From positions 1 to 12,507 of the forward strand of contig JBGFRR010000119.1 of NCBI GenBank assembly GCA_041695045.1: a stretch of DNA of 12,507 bases, in the 5' to 3' direction. Under the pieces are notes generated by a model, which saw only the letters and a program-made list of their open reading frames with translations, had not been told where the DNA came from and did not search any database. This stretch comes from JBGFRR01 sp041695045. GTDB lineage: Bacteria; Bacteroidota; Ignavibacteria; UBA10030. This document shows, one piece after another, positions 1-6,697 of the stretch. The first letter of the stretch is position 1, and each line of letters opens with the position of its first letter. The translations under genes and the position numbers were made by a program.

Positions 1-1
1 C

Positions 2-145
2 TATGTAGCCGGCTCGATTGCAGCGGGGAGATTCAACAACAAAATCTTTATCGAAAACGGCCGTGCGCACGGCAAACGGATTGTCGATACCATCCGCACG
101 AAGCGGGCGGAGAAAACGATTGATTCTCGGGCAACAATTCCCTAA
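2..145 (+). CDS. C-terminal end of a YpdA-like FAD-dependent disulfide reductase (partial)
   Basis: An open frame enters from the left edge and stops at TAA 143-145, leaving 47 residues. The visible tail contains YVAGSIAAG followed by KIFIENGRAHGKRI. This resembles the end of YpdA-type bacillithiol-disulfide reductases, where the flavin-domain closing strand (V-A-G) is followed by a conserved F-I-E-N-x-R-x-H helix. Members are FAD/NAD(P)H enzymes that reduce low-molecular-weight thiol disulfides in the cytoplasm. The match rests on family memory for a short tail, so other two-dinucleotide-fold flavoproteins are possible. It lies 51 nt upstream of atpD in the same direction. A candidate promoter for atpD overlaps its last codons, so the two need not share a transcript. 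Confidence 0.55.
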   Translation, partial: YVAGSIAAGRFNNKIFIENGRAHGKRIVDTIRTKRAEKTIDSRATIP

Positions 146-148
146 TTT
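120..148 (+). promoter_or_regulatory. Candidate promoter for atpDC
   Basis: TTG at 120-122 is followed after 20 nt by TAATTTTT starting at 143. This fits the Bacteroidota-type pattern TTG-N(19-21)-TAnnTTTG apart from the final G. The same 20-nt spacing and T-rich -7 box occur at the alr promoter (2106-2136). The expected transcript start near 155 would leave a leader of about 42 nt ahead of atpD. The -35/-10 match to the sigma70 consensus is only moderate (TTGATT, 17 nt, TAATTT). Confidence 0.4.
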
Positions 149-196
149 TTTCCGCCCCCGGATTTGCTTCTCTGAATCTCAACGGAAGGATGTGCA

Positions 197-1606
197 ATGA
201 GTGAAGGTAGAATTGTGCAAGTCATCGGCCCCGTTGTGGACGTCGAGTTCACGAACGGCGAGTTGCCGGCGGTTCTGAGCGCCGTCCGCATTCCACGCAC
301 AACGGTAGAAGGCGTCGAAGAAGACCTGATCGTCGAAGTGCAGCAGCACTTGGGCGAAGACCGCGTCCGCACGGTGGCGATGGACTCCACCGATGGTCTC
401 GTGCGCGGCATGCCTGCGTTCGACTTAGGCGAGCCGATAAGCGTCCCCGTCAGTCCGAAAGTCCTCGGCCGCTTGATCGACGTGCTTGGCAAAGGCATCG
501 ACGCCCTCGGTCCCATCGAAGGCGCGAAGAAATATCCCATCCACCGTCCTGCACCCGCCTTTGACGATCTCTCCACGAAGAAAGAGCTTTTCGAAACGGG
601 CATCAAGGTGATTGACCTTCTCGAGCCGTACACCAAGGGGGGCAAGACCGGCCTCTTTGGCGGCGCGGGCGTTGGCAAAACGGTGCTCATTCAGGAATTG
701 ATCCACAACATCGCGAAGCACCACGGCGGCTACTCCGTCTTCGGCGGTGTTGGCGAGCGCACGCGCGAAGGAAACGACCTCTGGTTAGAAATGAAAGAAT
801 CCGGCGTGCTTGAGAAAACCGCCCTGGTGTTCGGACAGATGAACGAGCCTCCCGGTGCGCGCCAGCGTGTAGGGTTAACGGCGTTGACGATTGCGGAGTA
901 CTTCCGAGATGACGAAGGCAAAGACGTGCTGTTGTTCATCGACAACATTTTCCGCTTCGTGCAGGCCGGCTCTGAAGTGTCCGCCCTGCTCGGCCGCATG
1001 CCCTCCGCCGTCGGATACCAGCCGACGCTCGGCACGGAGATGGGCGAACTGCAGGAGCGCATCACCTCGACCAAGAAAGGCTCTATCACCTCCGTGCAGG
1101 CCATTTACGTTCCGGCGGACGACCTGACCGACCCTGCGCCGGCAACGACCTTCAGCCACCTTGATGCGACTACGGTACTAAGCCGACAGATCTCCGAGCT
1201 TGGCATCTATCCAGCCGTCGATCCGCTCGACTCAACGTCGCGCATCCTCGAGCCGGGCATCGTTGGGGAAGAACATTACTACGTGGCGCGTCGTGTGAAG
1301 GAAATCCTGCAGACGTACAAAGACCTTCAGGATATCATCAACATCCTCGGTATGGATGAGTTGTCCGATGAGGACAAGCTCACCGTCCAGCGTGCGCGGC
1401 GAATTCAGAAGTTTCTCTCGCAGCCCTTTGCCGTGGCGGAAGCGTTCACGGGCCGGCCGGGCAAGTATGTGAAGCTCGAAGATACGATTCGCGGGTTCAA
1501 GGGCATTATCGAAGGCGAGTACGACGACCTGCCGGAGAACGCGTTCTACATGGTGGGCACAATTGAAGAAGCGGTCGAGAACGCAAAACGCATGAGGGCT
1601 GCATAA
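197..1606 (+). CDS. atpD: F1Fo ATP synthase subunit beta
   Basis: Catalytic beta subunit of the F1 head, which makes ATP from ADP and phosphate on the cytoplasmic side of the membrane. The 469-residue length is normal. The Walker A loop GGAGVGKT is at 155-162, the catalytic glutamate is Glu187 in GERTREGND, and Walker B is DVLLFIDN at 243-250. The DELSEED-type lever reads DELSDED at 387-393. The N-terminal beta-barrel (about 1-80), nucleotide-binding domain and C-terminal helical domain are all present. The ATG at 197 is preceded by a good ribosome site, GGAAGGA at 184-190. Only 2 nt separate it from atpC. The alpha, gamma, delta and Fo genes are not adjacent, an arrangement known in Chlorobiota and related bacteria. 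Confidence 0.98.
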   Translation: MSEGRIVQVIGPVVDVEFTNGELPAVLSAVRIPRTTVEGVEEDLIVEVQQHLGEDRVRTVAMDSTDGLVRGMPAFDLGEPISVPVSPKVLGRLIDVLGKGIDALGPIEGAKKYPIHRPAPAFDDLSTKKELFETGIKVIDLLEPYTKGGKTGLFGGAGVGKTVLIQELIHNIAKHHGGYSVFGGVGERTREGNDLWLEMKESGVLEKTALVFGQMNEPPGARQRVGLTALTIAEYFRDDEGKDVLLFIDNIFRFVQAGSEVSALLGRMPSAVGYQPTLGTEMGELQERITSTKKGSITSVQAIYVPADDLTDPAPATTFSHLDATTVLSRQISELGIYPAVDPLDSTSRILEPGIVGEEHYYVARRVKEILQTYKDLQDIINILGMDELSDEDKLTVQRARRIQKFLSQPFAVAEAFTGRPGKYVKLEDTIRGFKGIIEGEYDDLPENAFYMVGTIEEAVENAKRMRAA

Positions 1607-1608
1607 CG

Positions 1609-2022
1609 ATGGCGGAGAAGACGTTCCATCTGGAAATTGTAACACCGCGCAAGGTGATGTTCTCGGGCGACGTGGTGAGCTTCAGTGCGCCGGGCGTTGT
1701 GGGCGGATTTCAGGTGCTCAAGAGTCACGCACCGCTTCTTTCGGCAATTGCGGTAGGCGCGGTGAAGCACATCGATGCTGCCGGCATGGAAACTCGCTAC
1801 GCAACAAGCGGCGGCTTCGTTGAAGTGCGTGATAATAAGGTGGTACTCTTGGCAGAAACGGCAGAACGAGCGAACGAAATTGATATCGCCCGAGCACAGG
1901 AGGCCAAAGCGCGAGCGCAAAAACTGTTGAGCGAGAAAAAGCCGGGGACGGACATCGAGCGAGCGAAGGCCGCGCTGCTGCGTGCAACGAATCGCCTCAA
2001 AGTTGCACAACGAGCGGCATAA
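1609..2022 (+). CDS. atpC: F1Fo ATP synthase subunit epsilon
   Basis: Epsilon subunit of F1, part of the central stalk that couples rotation to catalysis and can inhibit ATP hydrolysis. At 137 residues it carries both usual parts. The first is an N-terminal beta-sandwich starting FHLEIVTPRKVMFSGDV, with the GGFQVLKSHAPLLS segment. The second is a C-terminal two-helix hairpin, from about residue 86 to the end, rich in Ala, Arg and Lys. The start at 1609 follows the atpD stop by 2 nt, so translation is probably coupled; a GAGGG sequence inside the end of atpD can serve as ribosome site. A strong hairpin terminator follows the stop, which makes atpD-atpC a two-gene unit. Confidence 0.96.
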   Translation: MAEKTFHLEIVTPRKVMFSGDVVSFSAPGVVGGFQVLKSHAPLLSAIAVGAVKHIDAAGMETRYATSGGFVEVRDNKVVLLAETAERANEIDIARAQEAKARAQKLLSEKKPGTDIERAKAALLRATNRLKVAQRAA

Positions 2023-2047
2023 CACAATAACCGTTGATTGCGATGGG

Positions 2048-2080
2048 AGCCCGTGATCCGTTGGATGACGGGCTTTGTTC
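2048..2080 (+). terminator. Rho-independent terminator of the atpDC unit
   Basis: The arms AGCCCGT (2048-2054) and ACGGGCT (2068-2074) are perfectly complementary. Inside them ATCC (2056-2059) pairs with GGAT (2063-2066) around a GTT loop, with one G-G mismatch between the two stem parts. The hairpin is followed by a T-rich tract (TTTGTTCTG). It starts 26 nt after the atpC stop. It also shows that sequence here is a gene boundary, which argues against starting alr at TTG 2034 or ATG 2043. Confidence 0.85.
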
Positions 2081-2105
2081 TGTACTGCGGCGCCGAGGGT
2101 TTCGT

Positions 2106-2134
2106 TTGACATTCACTCCTTCATCCGGTATATT
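2106..2134 (+). promoter_or_regulatory. Near-consensus promoter upstream of alr
   Basis: TTGACA (2106-2111), a 17-nt spacer, then TATATT (2129-2134): six of six and five of six matches to the sigma70 consensus at ideal spacing. It also fits the Bacteroidota form, TTG-N20-TAnnTTTT. It sits directly after the atpDC terminator and ahead of a seven-gene run. The transcript start would be near 2141, which is inside the longest possible alr reading frame and after every ATG, GTG or TTG that could start it. Confidence 0.7.
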
Positions 2135-3347
2135 TTCACAACCGTTTCCTGCCGCCGGCAGGGTTACGCCTCACGGATCACGAACCATTCCCACGCTGCC
2201 GACTTCGACAACACGCCCAACTGTAGCCCGCATCGATCTGGGCGCGCTGGCATTCAACCTGACCGGCATCCGCCGGCAGGTCGGAAGCAGGGTGGGAATT
2301 ATGGCGGTCGTGAAGGCCAATGCGTACGGCCACGGACTTGTGGAAGTTGCTCGATTCCTGAGCGGCCGTTACGCAGAGCGATTCGGCGTAGCGATTGCGG
2401 AAGAGGGTGTTGCCTTGAGGAAGGGAGGGGTAAAGAAGCCCATCCTTGTTTTTACACTACCGACGAGGAAACAAGCACCTCTGTTTGCCGAACACAACCT
2501 CGAGGCGACAATCTCAACGCTCGATGAAGCAGGTGAGTTAAACCGGGCGGCGAACCGGAACCGGAAGTCCATCGCGGTGCACATCAAGGTCGATACCGGT
2601 ATGCGCCGCATCGGGGCACGGGTCGAAGAATTGCCTGTACTCATCAGCGGACTGGCGCGCGTGCGACGGCTGGAAATCCGCGGAGTCTACACGCACTTTG
2701 CCACAGCCGACGAACGGGATAAGCGGTTTGCCTTCAAACAGTTGGTCGAGTTCTCCCGCGCACTCAAGGTGTTGAAACAGCACGGCATCCGGCCGGAGCT
2801 CGTCCACTGTGCCAACAGCGGTGCAGTGCTCGACCTGCCCGAAGCCCGCTTCTCGATGGTTCGCCCCGGCATGATGATGTACGGCTACTACCCATCCCAC
2901 GAGACGACGGAGAGCATTCCGCTCAAGCCCGTTCTGTCGCTCGTCTCGCACGCGACCCTCGTGAAGTGGATCAAAGCCGGCGACAGTGTAGGATACAACA
3001 GACGGTTCACCGCGCGGCGCTGGACACAGATTGCCACTATTCCCATCGGCTATGCGGACGGGTACTCACGACTGCTCTCCGGCAAAGCGCAGGTGTTGAT
3101 CCATGGCAAGCGATTCCCCGTCGTCGGCACCATTGCGATGGATCAGATCATGGTGAATGTCGGCCATGAGGAGGTTGCCCGCGGCGACGAGGTAGTGCTG
3201 ATTGGCACGCAGAACAAGGAGCGCATCACCGCATGGGACATTGCAGACGCATTGGGTACGTTGCCGTATGAGGTTTGCACGTCCGTGAGCGCGCGCGTGC
3301 CAAGAGTCTATCTCCATCCCACCCATCGAACGAAAGGCCACGCATGA
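2106..3347 (+). CDS. alr: Alanine racemase (start uncertain)
   Basis: PLP-dependent enzyme that interconverts L- and D-alanine, supplying D-Ala for peptidoglycan. Numbered from TTG 2106 (413 residues), the PLP lysine is Lys70 in VVKANAYGHG and the catalytic tyrosine is Tyr297 in SVGYNRRF. Other family blocks are HIKVDTGMRRIG, HCANSGAVLD, RPGMMMYG and TIAMDQIMVNVG, so the alpha/beta barrel and the C-terminal beta domain are complete. Homology begins only near residue 37 (RPTVARIDLGALAFNL). TTG 2106 is the last canonical start before that point and has GAGG at 2095-2098, but the same TTG is the -35 box of a strong promoter. Translation from that promoter would need a rare start such as ATT 2187 or CTG 2196. 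The stop overlaps the next gene as ATGA. Confidence 0.93.
   Translation: MTFTPSSGIFSQPFPAAGRVTPHGSRTIPTLPTSTTRPTVARIDLGALAFNLTGIRRQVGSRVGIMAVVKANAYGHGLVEVARFLSGRYAERFGVAIAEEGVALRKGGVKKPILVFTLPTRKQAPLFAEHNLEATISTLDEAGELNRAANRNRKSIAVHIKVDTGMRRIGARVEELPVLISGLARVRRLEIRGVYTHFATADERDKRFAFKQLVEFSRALKVLKQHGIRPELVHCANSGAVLDLPEARFSMVRPGMMMYGYYPSHETTESIPLKPVLSLVSHATLVKWIKAGDSVGYNRRFTARRWTQIATIPIGYADGYSRLLSGKAQVLIHGKRFPVVGTIAMDQIMVNVGHEEVARGDEVVLIGTQNKERITAWDIADALGTLPYEVCTSVSARVPRVYLHPTHRTKGHA
2148..2162. repeat. 15-bp perfect palindrome in the alr leader
   Basis: The arms CCTGCCG (2148-2154) and CGGCAGG (2156-2162) flank a single C. Just downstream, TCACGGA (2171-2177) and TCACGAA (2178-2184) form a near-identical tandem pair. 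Both lie between the predicted transcript start and the conserved racemase domain. They could be a small dispersed repeat or a leader hairpin. Confidence 0.5.
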
Positions 3348-4396
3348 GCCGGTCGAAACAGTATCTTGCCTCGCTGCTGGATCAGTTTCCTATTGCCGAG
3401 TTGCCCTCCTTTGAAAGCCGGACGACATTAGAGAACCTTAAGGAACGTCTCACCGCGGCTGAAGACCTTCCGGCTGAACTCAAAACACTCTACAAAGTTC
3501 AAAACTGCTCAGAGCTTGCCCTCACGTTGTTGTGGATTGCTCAGCGCGTCGAGCAGGACACGTCGATGCTCGAACCAACCTTCGAGGATCAAACACTCGT
3601 CCTCGCGCAGCTCCAGCATGCACTGGGTGAAGTCGGTGGTACGGCTGAAGCAGCCGTCGCTCCGGAATCACTCGCAGAGCCAACTCCTTCCCCCGAACCA
3701 ATAGCTTCTCCCCTTGCGGAAGAAGACCCTTTTGCGGCATTGCGCGCCGAAGCAGGCGTTGAGTCTAGGATTTCAGCGTCCGCACCGGCAGAGGCCGAGC
3801 AGGCGGCGGAAGATCCGTTCGCAGCACTGTATGGTGAATCAGGCCCTCCCGCCACTGAATCGTCGAGAGAAACAGCCGCACCAACGATGGTTTCGCCAGA
3901 GGCGGAGCCGTTCGATATTGGAACTCCATCCGACGCAGAAACACCCGTTGAGGAAGCCGGGTTGGGCACCGCAACTGTTGAGGAATCGGAAGCCGAGACT
4001 CCGCCTGCGCTCGAGGTACCGACGCCTTCCGCAGAAAGAGCGGGGGAAGGGTCGCCGGAGGAGCGATTCGGGAAGATGGTTGAGCGAACCGTTGAGGCAA
4101 TCCAGAGCGGTTCGGAGGAACGCGAGGCACTTGTGCAGGAAATGATTGCGCTCTGCCAATCTGTTGCAGCGGACGAAAGCCAACCCGACGACTACAAGAT
4201 GTTTGCCAGCACGTTCTCGGAATTCCTGACGTACATCACCGAGAATCAATTCCTCGACGACATTCGCGTCATGAATCTCACCTCCAACGTCACCGACCCG
4301 GTGTTGGAGTGGGTGCGTGCAGGCGAAGGCAACCGGGCAGGACTGATGGAGCCGGCGTACGATGTCCTGCGTGACTTCAAATCCCTGTTCGAGTGA
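3344..4396 (+). CDS. Hypothetical protein with acidic disordered linker and DPF repeats
   Basis: I do not recognise the family. The start ATG 3344 overlaps the alr stop (ATGA) and has GAAAGG at 3332-3337; an earlier in-frame start at 3275 lies inside alr and was not used. The 350-residue product has no signal peptide or membrane segment, so it is probably cytoplasmic. Three parts are visible: a helical N-terminal domain (about 1-98); a Pro/Ala/Glu/Ser-rich acidic linker (about 99-235); and a helical C-terminal domain (about 236-350) ending DYKMFASTFSEF...LRDFKSLFE. The linker carries EDPFAAL twice (127-133 and 156-162) and a third, weaker EPFD at 188-191, spaced about 30 residues apart. Such repeats suggest short binding motifs on a flexible tether. 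It sits between alr and manC with 3 nt to the latter. Confidence 0.85.
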   Translation: MSRSKQYLASLLDQFPIAELPSFESRTTLENLKERLTAAEDLPAELKTLYKVQNCSELALTLLWIAQRVEQDTSMLEPTFEDQTLVLAQLQHALGEVGGTAEAAVAPESLAEPTPSPEPIASPLAEEDPFAALRAEAGVESRISASAPAEAEQAAEDPFAALYGESGPPATESSRETAAPTMVSPEAEPFDIGTPSDAETPVEEAGLGTATVEESEAETPPALEVPTPSAERAGEGSPEERFGKMVERTVEAIQSGSEEREALVQEMIALCQSVAADESQPDDYKMFASTFSEFLTYITENQFLDDIRVMNLTSNVTDPVLEWVRAGEGNRAGLMEPAYDVLRDFKSLFE

Positions 4397-4399
4397 CCG

Positions 4400-5482
4400 A
4401 TGCCCAACTCCTACGCGGTAATCATGGCCGGCGGTGTGGGTTCGCGATTCTGGCCGCGCAGTCGGGAGCGCACCCCGAAGCAATTGCTCGACATCGTCGG
4501 CAAGGAGTCGATGATCCAGAACACGCTTGCGCGCATCGAACCGCTCATCGCCCCGATGAATACGTTCCTCGTGACCAACGCGCGGCAGAGAGACGCCGTC
4601 GTTAAACAGCTCCCCTTTTTCCCAAAAGACAACATCCTCGTTGAACCCATCGGGCGAAACACCGCGCCGTGCATCGCGCTGGCCGCCGCGTGGGTGCGGC
4701 GTATCGACCCTGAGGGAATGATGGTTGTCCTGCCTGCCGACCACCTTGTGCGCGATCAGCAAGAGTTCCGCCGGGTGCTCGAAATTGCTCTTCAGGTTGC
4801 AGAGGAATCGGAGGCGCTGCTCACCATCGGCATTCAGCCCAGCCGACCGGAAACAGGATACGGGTATATTCAGTTTGTGGACGACGGCCTGAACCCGTAC
4901 GCCGAGCGTGGGGTGTACCGCGTCAAGACGTTTGCCGAAAAACCCAACGTAGAGACAGCAGAGCGCTTTCTGAAGAGCGGCGACTTCCTCTGGAACAGCG
5001 GCATGTTTGTGTGGAAAGCAAAGACGATTCTGCAGGAAGTCCAGACGCATCTCCCCGACCTCTACGCCTCAATCACGACGCTGGCGAGCACCATTGGCAC
5101 GCTGGAATATACCACATTGCTTGAAGAGACCTACGGACTCATTCGCGGAATTTCGATTGACTACGGCGTGATGGAGAAGGCGGGGAATGTGTATGTGGTG
5201 AAGGGAGATTTCGGCTGGAACGACGTGGGGTCGTGGGATGAGGTCGTGAACCTTACGCCAACCAACAATGACGGCAACGCATTGCGGGGAAAAGTGTTCG
5301 TAAAGGATGCGCGGAACAACTACGTCGAAGCCGGAAACGCGTTAGTGGCACTGATTGGCGTGGATAATCTCATCGTGGTGGTAACCGACGATGCCGTGCT
5401 GGTGTGTCGTCAAGGGCATTCACAGGAGGTGAAAGAGGTTGTCGATTTTATCCGACGGAAACACATGGATGAGTACTTGTAG
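4400..5482 (+). CDS. manC: Mannose-1-phosphate guanylyltransferase
   Basis: Makes GDP-mannose from GTP and mannose-1-phosphate in the cytoplasm, feeding mannose, fucose or rhamnose into surface glycans. The 360 residues form a single nucleotidyltransferase domain. The signature AGGVGSRFWPRSRERTPKQ is at 10-28, followed by EPIGRNTAPC 82-91, LPADH 111-115, TGYGYI 152-157, FAEKP 178-182, WNSGMF 198-203 and GDFGWNDVGSW 269-279. The C-terminal cupin phosphomannose isomerase domain of bifunctional enzymes is absent, as in many short-form family members. It begins 3 nt after the preceding stop and its last 14 nt overlap the next gene, so translation is probably coupled. The symbol follows common use; the name manC1 or cpsB is also applied. 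Confidence 0.93.
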   Translation: MPNSYAVIMAGGVGSRFWPRSRERTPKQLLDIVGKESMIQNTLARIEPLIAPMNTFLVTNARQRDAVVKQLPFFPKDNILVEPIGRNTAPCIALAAAWVRRIDPEGMMVVLPADHLVRDQQEFRRVLEIALQVAEESEALLTIGIQPSRPETGYGYIQFVDDGLNPYAERGVYRVKTFAEKPNVETAERFLKSGDFLWNSGMFVWKAKTILQEVQTHLPDLYASITTLASTIGTLEYTTLLEETYGLIRGISIDYGVMEKAGNVYVVKGDFGWNDVGSWDEVVNLTPTNNDGNALRGKVFVKDARNNYVEAGNALVALIGVDNLIVVVTDDAVLVCRQGHSQEVKEVVDFIRRKHMDEYL

Positions 5483-5966
5483 CCGAAGCACGCCGCCCCT
5501 TCTGTGTATACTCTGCGTGGTATGGTTAGGCTGTGCGCCGTCGGTGCGATTCGCAAGCGAGAAGGAGTCGGCCGGCCGCGCATCGTCTTCCACCCGACAG
5601 GTATCGGACGGAGACATTGTGCGCGTCAAGCATGATCGTGTCCTGCTGACGTTAGAAGGCGTTGCGTCGTACTACGCGGACGATTTCCATGGGAAGCTGA
5701 CCTCGAACGGCGAGGTCTTCGACATGCACGGACTGACCGCCGCGCACCGGACGCTGCCGTTCGATTCCGTCGTGCGGGTCGCCAACCTTGAGAACAACAA
5801 GAGCGTCGTGCTGCGGATCAACGACCGCGGCCCGTTTGTCGACGGCCGCATCATCGACCTCTCCCTCGGTGCTGCCAAAGAGCTGGATATGGTGCAAAAG
5901 GGAACTGCGCGCGTGAGAATTGAAGTGTTGGAGTGGGGAGACGGCGCTTACAAGCGAAACGAGTAA
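5469..5966 (+). CDS. rlpA: RlpA-like double-psi beta-barrel lipoprotein or secreted protein
   Basis: RlpA proteins are septal or envelope lytic transglycosylases that cleave peptide-free (naked) glycan strands. ATG 5469 lies inside the end of manC; an earlier in-frame start at 5439 would put ten extra residues before the hydrophobic segment. The N-terminus has a hydrophobic stretch (11-21) ending in Leu-Gly-Cys22, a likely lipoprotein site, although Trp at -3 is not the usual residue. The barrel spans about 64-154 with GVASYYADDFHGKLTSNGE, AAHRTLPF and RINDRGPFVDGRIIDLS. Residues corresponding to the Pseudomonas RlpA active site appear conserved as Glu82, His93 and Asp119. There is no C-terminal SPOR domain; at 165 residues it is a short form. 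Enzymatic activity is inferred, since some RlpA proteins are inactive. Confidence 0.88.
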   Translation: MSTCSRSTPPLLCILCVVWLGCAPSVRFASEKESAGRASSSTRQVSDGDIVRVKHDRVLLTLEGVASYYADDFHGKLTSNGEVFDMHGLTAAHRTLPFDSVVRVANLENNKSVVLRINDRGPFVDGRIIDLSLGAAKELDMVQKGTARVRIEVLEWGDGAYKRNE

Positions 5967-5974
5967 CCCGACGA

Positions 5975-6652
5975 ATGGCCAAACGCCTTATCACAGAACA
6001 AACGATCTTCGACGCTGCAAGACGCGGGAGCCGGTTTGTCTCCGTTGACGCCGATACGCTTGTAACCCCCTCTGCACGCGATGCAGCCTCGCGGCTTCGC
6101 ATCGAGTTTGTCCAGGATGCGCCAAGAACTACCGCAGCGAGTCAGTCGGTCACGACGTATGAACCGGCGGACAAGCGATCGCCACGCGCCTCCACCGTGG
6201 TCGCGATCGGCTCGGATCACGGCGGCTATCAGATGAAAGAACAGCTGCGAGCATACCTTGTCGACATGGGCTACAACGTTGTGGATGTGGGCACGAACTC
6301 AGACCAGGCGTGCGATTATCCCGATTTCGCTTACGCGGTTGCCCTTCTGGTGAGCAGTGGTCAGGCTGCCCGCGGCATCATGATCGACGCGGTCGGAGTA
6401 GCATCGGCGATGGTGGCCAACAAGGTGCAGGGCGTTCGGGCGGCCGTGGGCTTTTCGGAATTCGCCGCGCGCAGCAGCCGCGAGCATAACGACGCCAACG
6501 TCCTCACGCTCGGCGGACGTGTTTTGGGGATCGAAGCGGTCAAGGCCATCGTCAAGGTGTGGTTGGAGACGTGGTTCGGCGGTGGGCGGCATCAAGGGCG
6601 TGTGCAGAAGATCAGCGACATCGAACAACGAGCGCGCTCTGGCGGGAAATGA
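5975..6652 (+). CDS. RpiB/LacA/LacB-family sugar-phosphate isomerase with EutQ-like N-terminal extension
   Basis: The C-terminal part (about 73-215) is an RpiB fold, the family that isomerises ribose-5-phosphate or galactose-6-phosphate. It has IGSDHGGYQMKE at 78-89, ANKVQGVRAA, and EHNDANVLTLGGR. The usual active-site loop CGTGIG is replaced by DAVGVA (138-143), so the catalytic Cys is Asp138, and the Glu used by the mycobacterial enzyme is not present at its position either (Ser144). The first 48 residues (ITEQTIFDAARRG...VTPSARDAASRL) resemble the N-terminus of EutQ and other microcompartment-associated proteins, with the T-P-x-A-R-D/E motif. The usual length is about 150; this has 225. 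ATG 5975 follows rlpA by 8 nt. The substrate may not be ribose-5-phosphate. No microcompartment genes are nearby. Confidence 0.85.
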   Translation: MAKRLITEQTIFDAARRGSRFVSVDADTLVTPSARDAASRLRIEFVQDAPRTTAASQSVTTYEPADKRSPRASTVVAIGSDHGGYQMKEQLRAYLVDMGYNVVDVGTNSDQACDYPDFAYAVALLVSSGQAARGIMIDAVGVASAMVANKVQGVRAAVGFSEFAARSSREHNDANVLTLGGRVLGIEAVKAIVKVWLETWFGGGRHQGRVQKISDIEQRARSGGK

Positions 6653-6697
6653 AGGTTACCATCGTTGTGAAAACCAACTTAACCCTTCGGTCATTCC

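Noticed and set aside
120..150. Terminator after the YpdA-like gene, from the T-run at 146-150
   Set aside because: Only a three-base GGG/CCC stem precedes the T-run; the position fits a promoter -7 box better.
142..690. A 182-codon minus-strand frame over the atpD start
   Set aside because: Fully explained as the shadow of atpD; composition is Ser/Arg/Pro-rich without domain signals.
2034..2105. Start of alr at TTG 2034 or ATG 2043
   Set aside because: Both precede or lie in the atpDC terminator hairpin and would add about 60 residues with no homology to the family.
3839..5050. A 403-codon open frame on the minus strand across the hypothetical gene and manC
   Set aside because: It is antisense to two well-supported genes, shows no recognisable motif, and long antisense frames are common in GC-rich coding sequence.
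5975..6652. Part of a bacterial microcompartment locus
   Set aside because: The EutQ-like N-terminal segment suggested this, but no shell protein, aldehyde dehydrogenase or PduL-type gene is in the window.
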